From Tenggerimyces sp963762635 (GTDB taxonomy: Bacteria; Actinomycetota; Actinomycetes; Propionibacteriales; Actinopolymorphaceae): 64,000 bases of DNA. The notes under the pieces were generated by a model. That model saw only the letters and a program-made list of their open reading frames with translations. It was not told where the DNA came from and did not search any database. The stretch is taken from positions 124,001 to 188,000 of the forward strand of contig CAVXLQ010000006.1 of assembly GCA_963762635.1 (NCBI GenBank), written 5' to 3'. How positions within the stretch are numbered: the stretch's first letter is position 1; the number at the start of each line of letters is the position of its first letter. Of the stretch, positions 43,416 through 51,993 are shown piece by piece. Position numbers and translations under genes: made by a program.

Positions 43416-45307
43416 GAGACCACCACCCCGGCGGCGATCGCGAGGAGGACGACGCCCGCGAGCAGGAGGGTCAGGTACGTCTGCGCGTTCCCGGTCTGGA
43501 CGAGTCTGAGCAGGCCGGCCAGCGCGCGGGCCGCCCGGCCGGAGCCCAGCACGTAGAAGTCGACCACGTCGCGGTCACCGGCGACGACCGTTCGCGCGAG
43601 TGCGTAGACAGGCCGCACGACCCACCGTTCGTAGAACGCGTCCACGCCGAACGCGTTGGCGAAGACCGGCTCGACCCTGCCCAGGATCCTGGCCGGGTCG
43701 CGCTTGTCGATCCGATGCCACTCGCCGATGACGAACCCGGCCGTGAGCACGACCAGCGCGATGGAGATCACCGCGGTCAACGGGTGCACGAGCGCGCCGA
43801 CTTCCGGAACGGGAGCCGGACCGTTGCCCAACCACTTCGTCAACATCACCGGCCTGAACGCCAGAAGACCAAGCAGGGCAGCGGGAACGGCGAGGACGAC
43901 GAGCGGCCACCGCATCAGCACCGGCGCCTCCGCGATCTCGCCCGCGGCATGCGCCGGGGCGGTCGACGGCACCGGTGTCGCGGGCGTACCGAAGAACACG
44001 CGGAGCCACAGCCTCGTCGCGTACGCCGCCGTCACGACGACGGTCGCGAAGCCGGCGACGAGAACCAGCCACGCCACGAGGTTCCCGTGCAAGGCCGACT
44101 CCTGCGCGACGCCGAGGATCGCGTCCTTGGAGAAGAAGCCGGACAACGGAGGCAGTCCGACCAACGCGGCAAGGCCGACCGTCATCGTCCAGAACGTCAC
44201 CGGCATCGCGCGCCGCAGGCCACCCATCGCCGACATCGCGTTGCTGCCCACCGCGTGGATCACCGAACCCGCGCACAGGAACAGCAGCGCCTTGAACGCG
44301 CCATGGCTGACCAGGTGAAGGAAGCTCGCCGTGTAGCCGCCGACCGCGAGACCGGCCAGCATGTACGCGAGCTGGCTCACCGTCGACCATGCCAAGACGC
44401 GCTTGACATCGTCCTGGGCGAGGGCCGCGAGCGCCGCTCCGAGCATGGTGATCGACGCGATCAGCGCGAGGACGACCATCGTCGCCGGGGCGAGCTCGAA
44501 GACCGCGAGCATGCGGGCGACGAAGAACACGCCGGCCGCGACCATCGTCGCCGCGTGGATCAGCGCGGACACCGGGGTCGGGCCGGCCATCGCGTCGGGA
44601 AGCCATACGTGTAAGGGGAACTGGGCCGACTTGCCGACCACACCGCAGAGAAGGAGGAGGGTCGCGAGGGTCACCATGCCGGTGTCCAGCTCGCCACCCG
44701 TTGCCATGCGCTGCAGCTCGCTGATGCGGAACGTACCGGCCGACAGCCCGAGGACGAAGATGCCGAACAGGAAGCCGATGTCGCCGAGCCGCGTGACGAT
44801 GAACGCCTTCACCGCGCCGTCGCGGGCGTCGGCGAGCTCCCAGTGGTGACCGATCAGGAAGTACGAGCAGATGCCCATCAGCTCCCAGCCGATGAGCAGG
44901 ACCAGCAGGTCGTCCGCGGCGACGACGACCAGCATCGCCGCGGTGAAGAGTGAGATCAGCGCTACGTACGACGGGTAGCGCGCGTCGCCCCGCAGGTAGT
45001 CGACCGAGTAGATCTGCACGGCCAGCGCGACGCTCGCCACCAGCAGGCTGGTGAAGGCGGACAGGCCGTCGGCCCTGAAGGCGAGGTCGAAGCCGACGCT
45101 TCCGGTGGGGACGTGGGCGAGTGACAGGAGCTGCGTACCGAGGTCGCCGACGAGGCCGGCACCGACGACGCCCCAGGCCGCGAGGAACGCGATGCCCGCG
45201 CCGACGACGCCGATCGCGCCGACCGCGCGGGGTTGGCGGTGTCCGAGCGCGAGGGCCAGGACGCCGGCGCCCACGGAGGCGAGGATCGCGATGAGGAGCA
45301 GGCTCAT
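43412..45307 (-). CDS. nuoL: NADH-quinone oxidoreductase subunit L
   Basis: The 631-residue subunit is the distal pump of complex I, with the long C-terminal lateral helix. Markers include LLVLLIGWELMGICSYFLIGHHW (key Glu), KAFIVTRLGDIGFLFGIF, KSAQFPLHVWLPDAMAGPTPVSALIHAATMVAAGVF and DDVKRVLAWSTVSQLAYML. Start ATG 45307 overlaps the nuoK stop in an ATGA junction. Length is normal, no residue of note is missing. Confidence 0.97.
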   Translation of the reverse strand: MSLLLIAILASVGAGVLALALGHRQPRAVGAIGVVGAGIAFLAAWGVVGAGLVGDLGTQLLSLAHVPTGSVGFDLAFRADGLSAFTSLLVASVALAVQIYSVDYLRGDARYPSYVALISLFTAAMLVVVAADDLLVLLIGWELMGICSYFLIGHHWELADARDGAVKAFIVTRLGDIGFLFGIFVLGLSAGTFRISELQRMATGGELDTGMVTLATLLLLCGVVGKSAQFPLHVWLPDAMAGPTPVSALIHAATMVAAGVFFVARMLAVFELAPATMVVLALIASITMLGAALAALAQDDVKRVLAWSTVSQLAYMLAGLAVGGYTASFLHLVSHGAFKALLFLCAGSVIHAVGSNAMSAMGGLRRAMPVTFWTMTVGLAALVGLPPLSGFFSKDAILGVAQESALHGNLVAWLVLVAGFATVVVTAAYATRLWLRVFFGTPATPVPSTAPAHAAGEIAEAPVLMRWPLVVLAVPAALLGLLAFRPVMLTKWLGNGPAPVPEVGALVHPLTAVISIALVVLTAGFVIGEWHRIDKRDPARILGRVEPVFANAFGVDAFYERWVVRPVYALARTVVAGDRDVVDFYVLGSGRAARALAGLLRLVQTGNAQTYLTLLLAGVVLLAIAAGVVVS

Positions 45308-45633
45308 GCGCGCGACTCCGCTTGGTCGCGGTCGGCGAGGTCGGTCAGCTTGTCGACGTCGACTTGCCTACGCGTACGGAACACCAGCAGGACGATCGCG
45401 AGCCCGAGGCCGATCTCCGCGGCGGCGATCGTGATCACGAACAGCGTGAGGATCTGCCCGCTGTGCAAGGTGTCGTGCAGCCAGGCGTCGAACGCGACGA
45501 GGTTGAGGTTGACCGCGTTCAGCATCAGCTCGACGCCCATCAGCACCATGACCGCGTTGCGGCGCGCGAGGACGCCGTACACCCCGATGGCGAAGAGCAC
45601 AGTCGCCAGCAGCAACGGGTAGAGGAGCGGCAT
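45304..45633 (-). CDS. nuoK: NADH-quinone oxidoreductase subunit K
   Basis: The 109-residue, three-helix membrane subunit has LFAIGVYGVLARRNAVMVLMGVELMLNAVNLNLVAF with the conserved Glu of helix 2, and AAAEIGLGLAIVLLVFR with the Glu of helix 3. These carry protons in the E-channel. Its start touches the nuoJ stop. Confidence 0.97.
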   Translation of the reverse strand: MPLLYPLLLATVLFAIGVYGVLARRNAVMVLMGVELMLNAVNLNLVAFDAWLHDTLHSGQILTLFVITIAAAEIGLGLAIVLLVFRTRRQVDVDKLTDLADRDQAESRA

Positions 45634-46151
45634 CAGTCGTTCGCCTCCGCCGCCTTGCTTCTGCGGGACAGCGTGATCGCGCCGACGAGGGCCGCGAGGA
45701 GGAGGACGGAGAGGATCTCGAACGGCAGCACCCAGCTGGAGAACAGCGTGCGGCCGGTGGCTCCGGCGCCGCCGATCTCGACGGTGTGGAGGTCGATCAC
45801 CTCGCCGTTGAAGCCCGCGACGATGGTCGCGCCGAGGACGGCCGCGACGGCTGTGGCGACGACGGCGGCGAACCAGGCGTTGCCTGTGGTGAGGTCGGCG
45901 CTGAGTCCCGTGGGTGCTCTGGTGAGCATGAGCGCGAACAGCAGCAGGACGACGACCGCGCCTACGTAGATGAGGATCTGCACCCAGGCGACGAACTCCG
46001 CTGTGAGCAGGAGGTAGCAGCCGGCGAGCGCGCCGAGCGTCACGACCAGCCAGAGGGCCGAGTGCACCAGCCTCCTGGTCGAGACGACGAGGAGTGCCGA
46101 GCCGATCGCGACGAGGCCGAAGAGCACGAACAGCACGTTCACTGCCGTCAT
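45633..46151 (-). CDS. nuoJ: NADH-quinone oxidoreductase subunit J
   Basis: The 172-residue five-helix subunit includes FVAWVQILIYVGAVVVLLLFALML, the pi-bulge helix region of NuoJ with its conserved Tyr and Glu neighbours. The ATG at 46151 overlaps the nuoI stop in an ATGA junction. It sits next to NuoK and NuoH in the proton channel. Confidence 0.96.
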   Translation of the reverse strand: MTAVNVLFVLFGLVAIGSALLVVSTRRLVHSALWLVVTLGALAGCYLLLTAEFVAWVQILIYVGAVVVLLLFALMLTRAPTGLSADLTTGNAWFAAVVATAVAAVLGATIVAGFNGEVIDLHTVEIGGAGATGRTLFSSWVLPFEILSVLLLAALVGAITLSRRSKAAEAND

Positions 46152-46675
46152 GCGTCGGCCTCGCGCGCCTTCTCCACCGCCTTCTCCGCGGCCGCGATCT
46201 CCTTCGGAGCTTCGGCGTGCGGGTCGACCGGGGGCGGTGGTGGGACGGTCCACATCCACTCGCGCAGCCGGTCCTTCTCGTGCGTCATCTCCTGGATGTC
46301 GGTGCCGGCGTACTCGAACTCGGGCGACCAGAAGAGGGCGTCGAACGGGCAGGCCTCGATGCAGATGCCGCAGTACATGCAGAGCGAGAAGTCGATCGCG
46401 AACCGGTCGAGGACGTTGCGGCTCCGTTCCCTCGCGCCTTCCTCGGTCGGCGGCTGGGTCTCCTTGTGCGAGTCGATGTAGATGCACCAGCACGGGCACT
46501 CGCGTGCGCACAGCATGCAGACGGTGCAGTTCTCCTCGAACAGCGCGATGACGCCGCGCGAGCGCGGAGGCAAGTCGGGCTTGACATCGGGGTACTGCTG
46601 GGTGACCGAGCGCTTGGTGAGGTTTTCGAACGTGACCTTGAGGCCTTGGGCGAGGCCCTTGCCGGGTAGGTCCAT
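46148..46675 (-). CDS. nuoI: NADH-quinone oxidoreductase subunit I
   Basis: The 175-residue peripheral subunit carries two 4Fe-4S clusters, shown by CTVCMLCARECPCWCI and CMYCGICIEACPFDALFW. These relay electrons to NuoB. The end is an Ala/Glu-rich tail (KEIAAAEKAVEKAREADA). The start touches the nuoH stop. All eight cluster cysteines are present. Confidence 0.96.
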   Translation of the reverse strand: MDLPGKGLAQGLKVTFENLTKRSVTQQYPDVKPDLPPRSRGVIALFEENCTVCMLCARECPCWCIYIDSHKETQPPTEEGARERSRNVLDRFAIDFSLCMYCGICIEACPFDALFWSPEFEYAGTDIQEMTHEKDRLREWMWTVPPPPPVDPHAEAPKEIAAAEKAVEKAREADA

Positions 46676-47632
46676 TTAGAGGGCCACCTCCACGACGCCG
46701 GTGAGCGCGAGTTGGAACAGAGCGAGTGGGACGAGGAACTGCCAGCCGAGCTTCTGGAGCTGGTCGGCCCTGAGCCTGGGATAGGCGACGCGGGCCCAGA
46801 TGACGACGAACGAGACGGCGCCTGTTTTCAGGAGGGTCCAGAGCCAGCCGAGCTGGTCGTCGAACGGGCCCTTCCAGCCGCCGAGGAAGAGCACCGTGGT
46901 GAGGGCGCCGAGGACGACGATGCCGGCGTACTCGGCGAGCAGGAACAGCGCGAACCTCATGCCGGTGTACTCGGTGTACGGGCCGAAGATGATCTCGGCA
47001 TCCGCGATGGGCATGTCGAACGGCGGCCGGTGCAGCTCGGCTAGGCCGGCTATGAAGAAGCAGACCATTCCTGGGAGCTGCCAGGCGAGCCACCAGGGTT
47101 GCCATGCGTCGACGATGCCTGTGAGGCTGACGGTGCCAGCGGCCATCGCGACGCTGGCGGCGGCGAGGACGAACGGGAGCTCGTACGCGAGCAGCTGCGC
47201 GGCACTTCTGAAGGCGCCGAGCAGGCTGTACTTGTTGGCGCTCGCCCACCCGCCCATGAGGCTGCCGAGAACGCCGACGCCCATCGCTGCCAGGACGAAG
47301 AACAGCCCTGTCTCGAGATCGGCGCCCACGAGGCCTGGGCCGAGCGGGATGGCGACGAGGGCGATGAGGTACGGGATGAGCGCGACGATGGGCGCGAGCT
47401 GGAAGACCCGCCTGTCGGCGTTGGTGGGGACGATGTCTTCCTTCTGCGCGAACTTCACTCCGTCTGCGACCAGCTGCGCCCAGCCATGGAACCCACCGGC
47501 GTACATGGGTCCGAGGCGCGACTGCATGTGCGCCATGACCTTGTGCTCGGTCTGGCCGACGAGGAGCGGCAGGACGAGGAACGCGACGAAGACGACGCCG
47601 ATGCGGAGAACGAACTCGACCACCTCAGGCAT
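46676..47632 (-). CDS. nuoH: NADH-quinone oxidoreductase subunit H
   Basis: The ATG at 47632 has GGGAGG eight bases upstream and overlaps the expected nuoC stop (TGA 47627-47625), giving 318 residues. NuoH markers are LLVGQTEHKVMAHMQSRLGPMYAG, AELHRPPFDMPIADAEI and GPYTEYTGMRFALFLLAEY. It forms the quinone channel with NuoB and NuoD. In the sequence as given, the frame is open without interruption back into nuoC because of a frameshift there. The strong internal start argues that NuoH is made as a separate protein. Confidence 0.95.
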   Translation of the reverse strand: MPEVVEFVLRIGVVFVAFLVLPLLVGQTEHKVMAHMQSRLGPMYAGGFHGWAQLVADGVKFAQKEDIVPTNADRRVFQLAPIVALIPYLIALVAIPLGPGLVGADLETGLFFVLAAMGVGVLGSLMGGWASANKYSLLGAFRSAAQLLAYELPFVLAAASVAMAAGTVSLTGIVDAWQPWWLAWQLPGMVCFFIAGLAELHRPPFDMPIADAEIIFGPYTEYTGMRFALFLLAEYAGIVVLGALTTVLFLGGWKGPFDDQLGWLWTLLKTGAVSFVVIWARVAYPRLRADQLQKLGWQFLVPLALFQLALTGVVEVAL

Positions 47633-49321
47633 CCGCATCCCCCTCCCGCCGACGGGAGGGCGGTGGGGCTGCGGAATCGTCGTCGCCGGGCGCGCCCGAC
47701 TCGGTGGGAGTGACCGACTCGGTGGGAGTGGCCGGGTCGGCAGATGCCGCCGGCTCGCCTGGAGGTGCCGCTCGCCGGCCTGCCCTCCGCTGGTCGGCGG
47801 CCTCTTCGGCGACTGGAGGCTGCTCGTCAGCTGACTGCTCAGCAGCTCCTTGCCCCACAGCAGCTCCTTGCCCCACAGCAGATCCCTCGCCCGCACCCGC
47901 CGGGTGCTGACCCGTGGCGGCCGACTCTGTGGGAGTGGCCGACTCGGCAGATGTCGCCGGCTCGGCTGGAGGTGCCGCTCGCCGACCTGCCCTCTCCTGG
48001 TCCGCGGCCCCTTCGGCGACTGGAGGCTGCTCGTCAGCTGACTGCTCAGCAGTTCCTTGCCCCGCAGCAGATCCCTCGTCTGCACCCGCCACGTGTGGAC
48101 CCGTGGCGGCCGACTCGGCAGGAGCGTCCGGGGTGGCCGGCTCGGTAGATGTCGCGGGATCGGCTGGAGGTGCCACTTCCGCCGGACTCGGCACCTCCGC
48201 AGGAGGTGCCGCTCGCCGGCCTGCCCTCCGCTGGTCCCCGGCCTCCTCGGCGACAGGAGGCTGCTCGTCAGCTGACTGCTCAGCGGAACCTTGCCCCACA
48301 GCAGATTCCTCGCAGCACCCGCCACGTGTTGACCCGTGGCGGCCGACTCGGCAGGAGCGTCCGGGGTGGCCGGCTCGGTAGATGTCGCCGGCTCGGCAAG
48401 GGTGGCCGGCTCTGCCGGGGTGGTCTTGCCCGTGGCAGTCTCCGCGTCGGCTGAGGTCCCCGCTGCCTCCGGGGCCGCTGGCCGCTCGGCGGCGGAGGCT
48501 CCAGCGGCCGGAGATCCCTGCCCCGCAGCAGCAGATCCCTCTCCGGCACCGGCCACCTCACCTGCCACCCGTTGGACGGCGGCTTCCTGGATGGTGGTCG
48601 GCTCCGTTGGCGCTGCCGGTTCCGTTCCAGGCCGGCCGGTCGCGTGTTCGGCCGAGGCGGTCACCGCGCGGGCTGGGCGTTCTCGGCGTTCTCGGCGGGC
48701 GGGGGCGGTGGCTGCGGCGGGGTCCGGCGTTGGCGAGCCCGGCTCTCGCGGCCCCCAGGCGTCGGGGCCCGGCACCCCTGGCGGGGCCATCCGGCGGCGG
48801 CTTGGCGAGCGGCCGCCGGTGTCGTGGTCGGACTCTCCCGGTTCCTTCGCGCCCGGCCACGCCTTCGCGACGCGGGCGGCGAGCACGAAGTCCTTGCGCA
48901 GCGGATGGCCCTCGAACTCGTCCGGCAACAACAGCGGCGCCAATCCTGGGTGCCCGGGGAAGTCGATGCCGAACATCTCGTGCGTCTCACGTTCATGCCA
49001 CGACGCCCCAGCAAAGACACCCGTCGCCGTCGGCAAAGCCGCCAAAGCCTTGGAAAGACGCGTACGCACCACCAGATGCTCCACAGCCCCAGGCCCACGC
49101 AACGCAGCCAGATGGCAGGCCACCGTGAAGCCGGACTCGAGCTCATCCACAGCCGTCAGAAAGTCGAAGAAGTCGAACCCATGCGCCCGCAAAGCCGACA
49201 GCGCGTCGATCCACTGCTCAGCGGGTACGTCGAACGTAGGCGGCCCAAACCCCTCGTCGTACGAAACCTCAACCCCCAGAGCAGACGTCAACGCAGCCTT
49301 GACGTCCTCGCGCCAGCTCAC
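47625..49321 (-). pseudogene. nuoC: NADH-quinone oxidoreductase subunit C with long repetitive tail, one frameshift
   Basis: Residues 1-160 are a complete NuoC (30-kDa) domain: SWREDVKAALTSALGVEV, VRTRLSKALAALP, and the signature WHERETHEMFGIDFPGHP followed by LLLPDEFEGHPLRKDF. A ~390-residue Ala/Pro/Glu-rich tail follows, built from repeated units (AEQSADEQPPVAEEA, RAGRRAAPP). Near 48311-48314 one base is missing compared with the sister repeats, which shifts the frame. With that base restored the tail stays in its repeat frame and ends with TGA at 47625, just inside nuoH. Without it the frame runs on into nuoH. The catalytic fold itself is intact. Confidence 0.8.
47765..48400. repeat. Three ~200-bp imperfect direct repeats in the nuoC tail
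   Basis: Units begin near 47765, 47972 and 48206, each opening GTGCCGCTCGCCG(G/A)CCTGCC. They share a long block including GGCTGCTCGTCAGCTGACTG. The third differs by a ~36-bp insertion just upstream, and the first contains an 18-bp internal duplication (AGCTCCTTGCCCCACAGC twice). Confidence 0.9.
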
Positions 49322-49950
49322 GAGCCGCCCCGGTGTCGAGTCTCAGGACCACGCCCGGGCGGCTGCTCGATCAACGAGCGCAGATAGGCCGCCGGCCCAC
49401 GCCGCTTCCGCTCAGGAGCGGCAGGTGCCGCGGAGACCGGATACCGCTCGGCCAGCGACTCATGAGCGATCTTCTCCTGCAGCTTGACGATCCCCTGCAG
49501 CAGAGCCTCCGGCCGCGGCGGACACCCAGGCACGTACACGTCGACCGGAACGATCTGGTCGACACCCTTCGTCACGCAGTACGAGTCCCAATAAGGCCCA
49601 CCGGAGTTCGAGCACGACCCGAACGAGATCACGTACTTGGGCTCCGGCATCTGCTCGTACAACCGCCGAATGGCCGGCGCCATCTTGTCCGTCACGGTCC
49701 CCGACACCACCATCAGGTCCGCCTGCCGCGGCCCAGGAGCGAACGGGATCACGCCGAGCCGGATGAAGTCGTGCCGCGACATCGACGAGGCGATGAACTC
49801 GATCGCACAGCACGCGAGCCCGAAGTTGAACACCCAGAGCGAGTAGCGCCGCCCCCAGTTCAACACGAGCCGCAAAGGCTCGGGCGCGAGCTGCTGCAGA
49901 GCCCCCAGCCGCTGCGGACCCACCGTAGGCATGGGCAGATCTACGTCCAT
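49318..49950 (-). CDS. nuoB: NADH-quinone oxidoreductase subunit B
   Basis: The ATG at 49950 overlaps the nuoA stop by 10 bp, giving 210 residues. The N2 4Fe-4S cluster ligands are visible: paired cysteines in FGLACCAIEF, one in SFGSCSNSGGPYW, and one in VPGCPPRPEALL. N2 is the last cluster before quinone. The stop overlaps the nuoC start. A basic tail (KRRGPAAYLRS) extends the C-terminus. Confidence 0.96.
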   Translation of the reverse strand: MDVDLPMPTVGPQRLGALQQLAPEPLRLVLNWGRRYSLWVFNFGLACCAIEFIASSMSRHDFIRLGVIPFAPGPRQADLMVVSGTVTDKMAPAIRRLYEQMPEPKYVISFGSCSNSGGPYWDSYCVTKGVDQIVPVDVYVPGCPPRPEALLQGIVKLQEKIAHESLAERYPVSAAPAAPERKRRGPAAYLRSLIEQPPGRGPETRHRGGS

Positions 49951-50327
49951 GTCAGCACCCCCTTGCGCCATGCGTAGAGCAGCCCGACCGCGATGAAGCC
50001 GAGGAACACGAACATCTCCGCGAGCGTCCCCCAGCCAAAGCCGGGCGCGGCGAACACCGTCGCCCAAGGAAACAGATAGATGGCATCGACCGCGAACACC
50101 ACATAGAGATAGGCGAAGACGTAGTAACGGACGTGAGCCTGCGCCCACCCCGAGCCGACCGGGTCGACGCCCGACTCGTACGTGAGCAGCTTCTCGCGCG
50201 TAGGCCGGGACGGGCGCAGCAGCCGGTTGGCCCCGAAGGCGAGCGCGGCGAACGCGATGCCGACGAGCACGATCCCCAGAACGGTCGTGTAGGTCGCGTA
50301 GTAGTTCGCGGTGCCGGCTGGGCCCAC
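49941..50327 (-). CDS. nuoA: NADH-quinone oxidoreductase subunit A
   Basis: The 128-residue three-helix subunit is the first gene of the cluster. It has KLLTYESGVDPVGSGWAQAHVRYYVFAYLYVVFAVDAIYLFPWA, the loop and helix 2 signature of NuoA. The start is GTG 50327. The next upstream gene on the same strand is an ABC transporter ATPase that ends at 50370, so the nuo promoter may lie in that gene's end or be shared. Confidence 0.95.
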   Translation of the reverse strand: MGPAGTANYYATYTTVLGIVLVGIAFAALAFGANRLLRPSRPTREKLLTYESGVDPVGSGWAQAHVRYYVFAYLYVVFAVDAIYLFPWATVFAAPGFGWGTLAEMFVFLGFIAVGLLYAWRKGVLTWT

Positions 50328-50369
50328 GCTGTGCTCGCCTCCTTCACCCGTGCGGGAGAGTTTAGGGGG

Positions 50370-51131
50370 TCAGAACCGCCGCGCGGCGAGGACCTGCTGG
50401 AGGAACTGCTGCGTACGCGGCTCGACCGGGTCGTCCAGCACCTGCGCCGGCGGACCCTGCTCGAGGATCACGCCGTCGTCGAGGAAACAGACCCGGTCGG
50501 CGACCCGGCGGGCGAACGACATCTCGTGCGTCGCCAGCAGCATCGTCGCCCCGTCCAGCTTGAGGTCGCGGATCAGCGCCAGCACCTCCCCCACGAGCTC
50601 CGGGTCGAGCGCCGACGTCACCTCGTCGAACAGCATCAGCCGCGGCGAGTTCACCAGCGCGCGAACGATCGCCACCCGTTGCTGCTGCCCGCCGGACAGC
50701 CGGTCGGGATACTCGCGCGCCTTGTCGGCCAGACCGACGCGCTCGAGCAGCCCGAGCGCGGTCCGTTCCGCTTCGACCTGGGCCCGCCGGTGGACGCGGC
50801 GCGGCGCGAGCGTCACGTTGTCCAGGACGGTCATATGCGGGAACAGGTTGAAGGACTGGAAGACGATGCCGATCTTCTGCCGGATCGCGTCGACGTTGAT
50901 GCGCGGGTCGGTGATGTCCTGGCCGTCGAGCTGGATGACGCCGTCGTCGACCCGTTCGAGCAGGTTGACGCAACGCAGCAACGTCGACTTGCCCGACCCG
51001 GACGCGCCGATCAGCGCCACGACCTCGTGCTCGTCGACGCTGAGGTCGATGCCGCGGAGGACGTCCACGCGCGCGGAACGCTTGCCGAACGACTTGCGAA
51101 CGTCGTAGCACGCGAGCACCGGGCCGGCCAT
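50370..51131 (-). CDS. Polar amino acid ABC transporter ATP-binding protein
   Basis: The 253-residue ATPase has Walker A GASGSGKST, the Q-loop FQSFNLFPHMTVLDNV, signature LSGGQQQRVAI, Walker B LMLFDEVTSALDPE and the H-switch ATHEMSFAR. The sequence is of the GlnQ/HisP type. The gene directly follows the permease (51132) and binding protein (51994), giving a complete importer operon in the order binding protein, permease, ATPase. Confidence 0.95.
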   Translation of the reverse strand: MAGPVLACYDVRKSFGKRSARVDVLRGIDLSVDEHEVVALIGASGSGKSTLLRCVNLLERVDDGVIQLDGQDITDPRINVDAIRQKIGIVFQSFNLFPHMTVLDNVTLAPRRVHRRAQVEAERTALGLLERVGLADKAREYPDRLSGGQQQRVAIVRALVNSPRLMLFDEVTSALDPELVGEVLALIRDLKLDGATMLLATHEMSFARRVADRVCFLDDGVILEQGPPAQVLDDPVEPRTQQFLQQVLAARRF

Positions 51132-51989
51132 CTACGCAGCTCCTTCAGCGGACTGCCGGCGCGCCGCCCGCAGCGTCACCCAGTCGGTGACCGCGACGAG
51201 CGGCACCGCGAGGAGAACGAAGAGCACTCCGGCAACGACATACGGCGTGAAGTTGAAGGACTGACCGGTCGCGATCTGGGCCGCCGAGACCGCGTCGATC
51301 GGACCGGCCAGCGAGATCAGCCCGACGTCCTTCTGCATCGCGACGAGGTCGTTCAACAGCGGCGGCGAGACCCTGCGGACGGCCTGCGGCAGGATCACGT
51401 ACCGCATCGACTGCCGATAGGTGAGTCCGAGCGAACGGGCGGCCGCGCGCTGGCTCGGATGCACCGACTCGATGCCGGCGCGGAAGACCTCGGCGAGGTA
51501 CGCGCCGTACGTGAGCACGATCGCGGCGCCACCGAGGACGAGCACGCCGGGCGTCCCGGCGAGCCGCAGGCCGGGAACCCCGAGCGCCATCACGTAGATC
51601 ACGATGATCAGCGGCATGCCGCGGAAGCCGTAGGTGTAGGCCGACGACAGCGCCCGGAGCGGGAAGAAGATCGGGCCGCGCAACGTCCGCATCAGCGCGA
51701 CCAGCAGCCCGAGCGCGAAGGCACAGATCGCGCAGACGACGAGCAGCCTGATGTTCAGCCAGAGGCCGCGCAGGATCGCGGGGAAGGTGTCCGCGGCGAT
51801 CTGCGGGTCGAGGAACCTCTCCCGTACGCGATCCCAGCCCGGCGCCCCGGTGACCGCGAAGTAGAGGACGACGCCGAGCACCGCCGTCGAGGCCGCCGCG
51901 ATGAGCACCGAACGTACGGTCTGGCGGCTCCGGAAGCGCTGCCGCTCTACCTGTAGTGCGCTCGGTGCGGGCGCGTCGGCTGATGACAT
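51132..51989 (-). CDS. Polar amino acid ABC transporter permease
   Basis: The 285-residue protein has one N-terminal helix, then a five-helix HisM/GlnP-type domain (SAYTYGFRGMPLIIVIYVMALGVPG). The ATPase contact loop reads EVFRAGIESVHPSQRAAARSLGLTYRQSM, the EAA motif with its conserved Gly. Its stop is 1 bp from the ATPase start and its own start is 5 bp after the binding-protein stop, so the operon is tight. Confidence 0.93.
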   Translation of the reverse strand: MSSADAPAPSALQVERQRFRSRQTVRSVLIAAASTAVLGVVLYFAVTGAPGWDRVRERFLDPQIAADTFPAILRGLWLNIRLLVVCAICAFALGLLVALMRTLRGPIFFPLRALSSAYTYGFRGMPLIIVIYVMALGVPGLRLAGTPGVLVLGGAAIVLTYGAYLAEVFRAGIESVHPSQRAAARSLGLTYRQSMRYVILPQAVRRVSPPLLNDLVAMQKDVGLISLAGPIDAVSAAQIATGQSFNFTPYVVAGVLFVLLAVPLVAVTDWVTLRAARRQSAEGAA

Positions 51990-51993
51990 CGGC

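Noticed and set aside
47765..48400. Insertion sequence or mobile element in the nuo cluster
   Set aside because: The repeats are in-frame protein repeats with no terminal inverted repeats or transposase.
46676..49321. A true NuoC-NuoH fusion protein
   Set aside because: The nuoC tail stays in its repeat frame if one base near 48312 is restored and then stops inside nuoH; nuoH has its own GGGAGG site and ATG. The fusion is best read as a frameshift effect.
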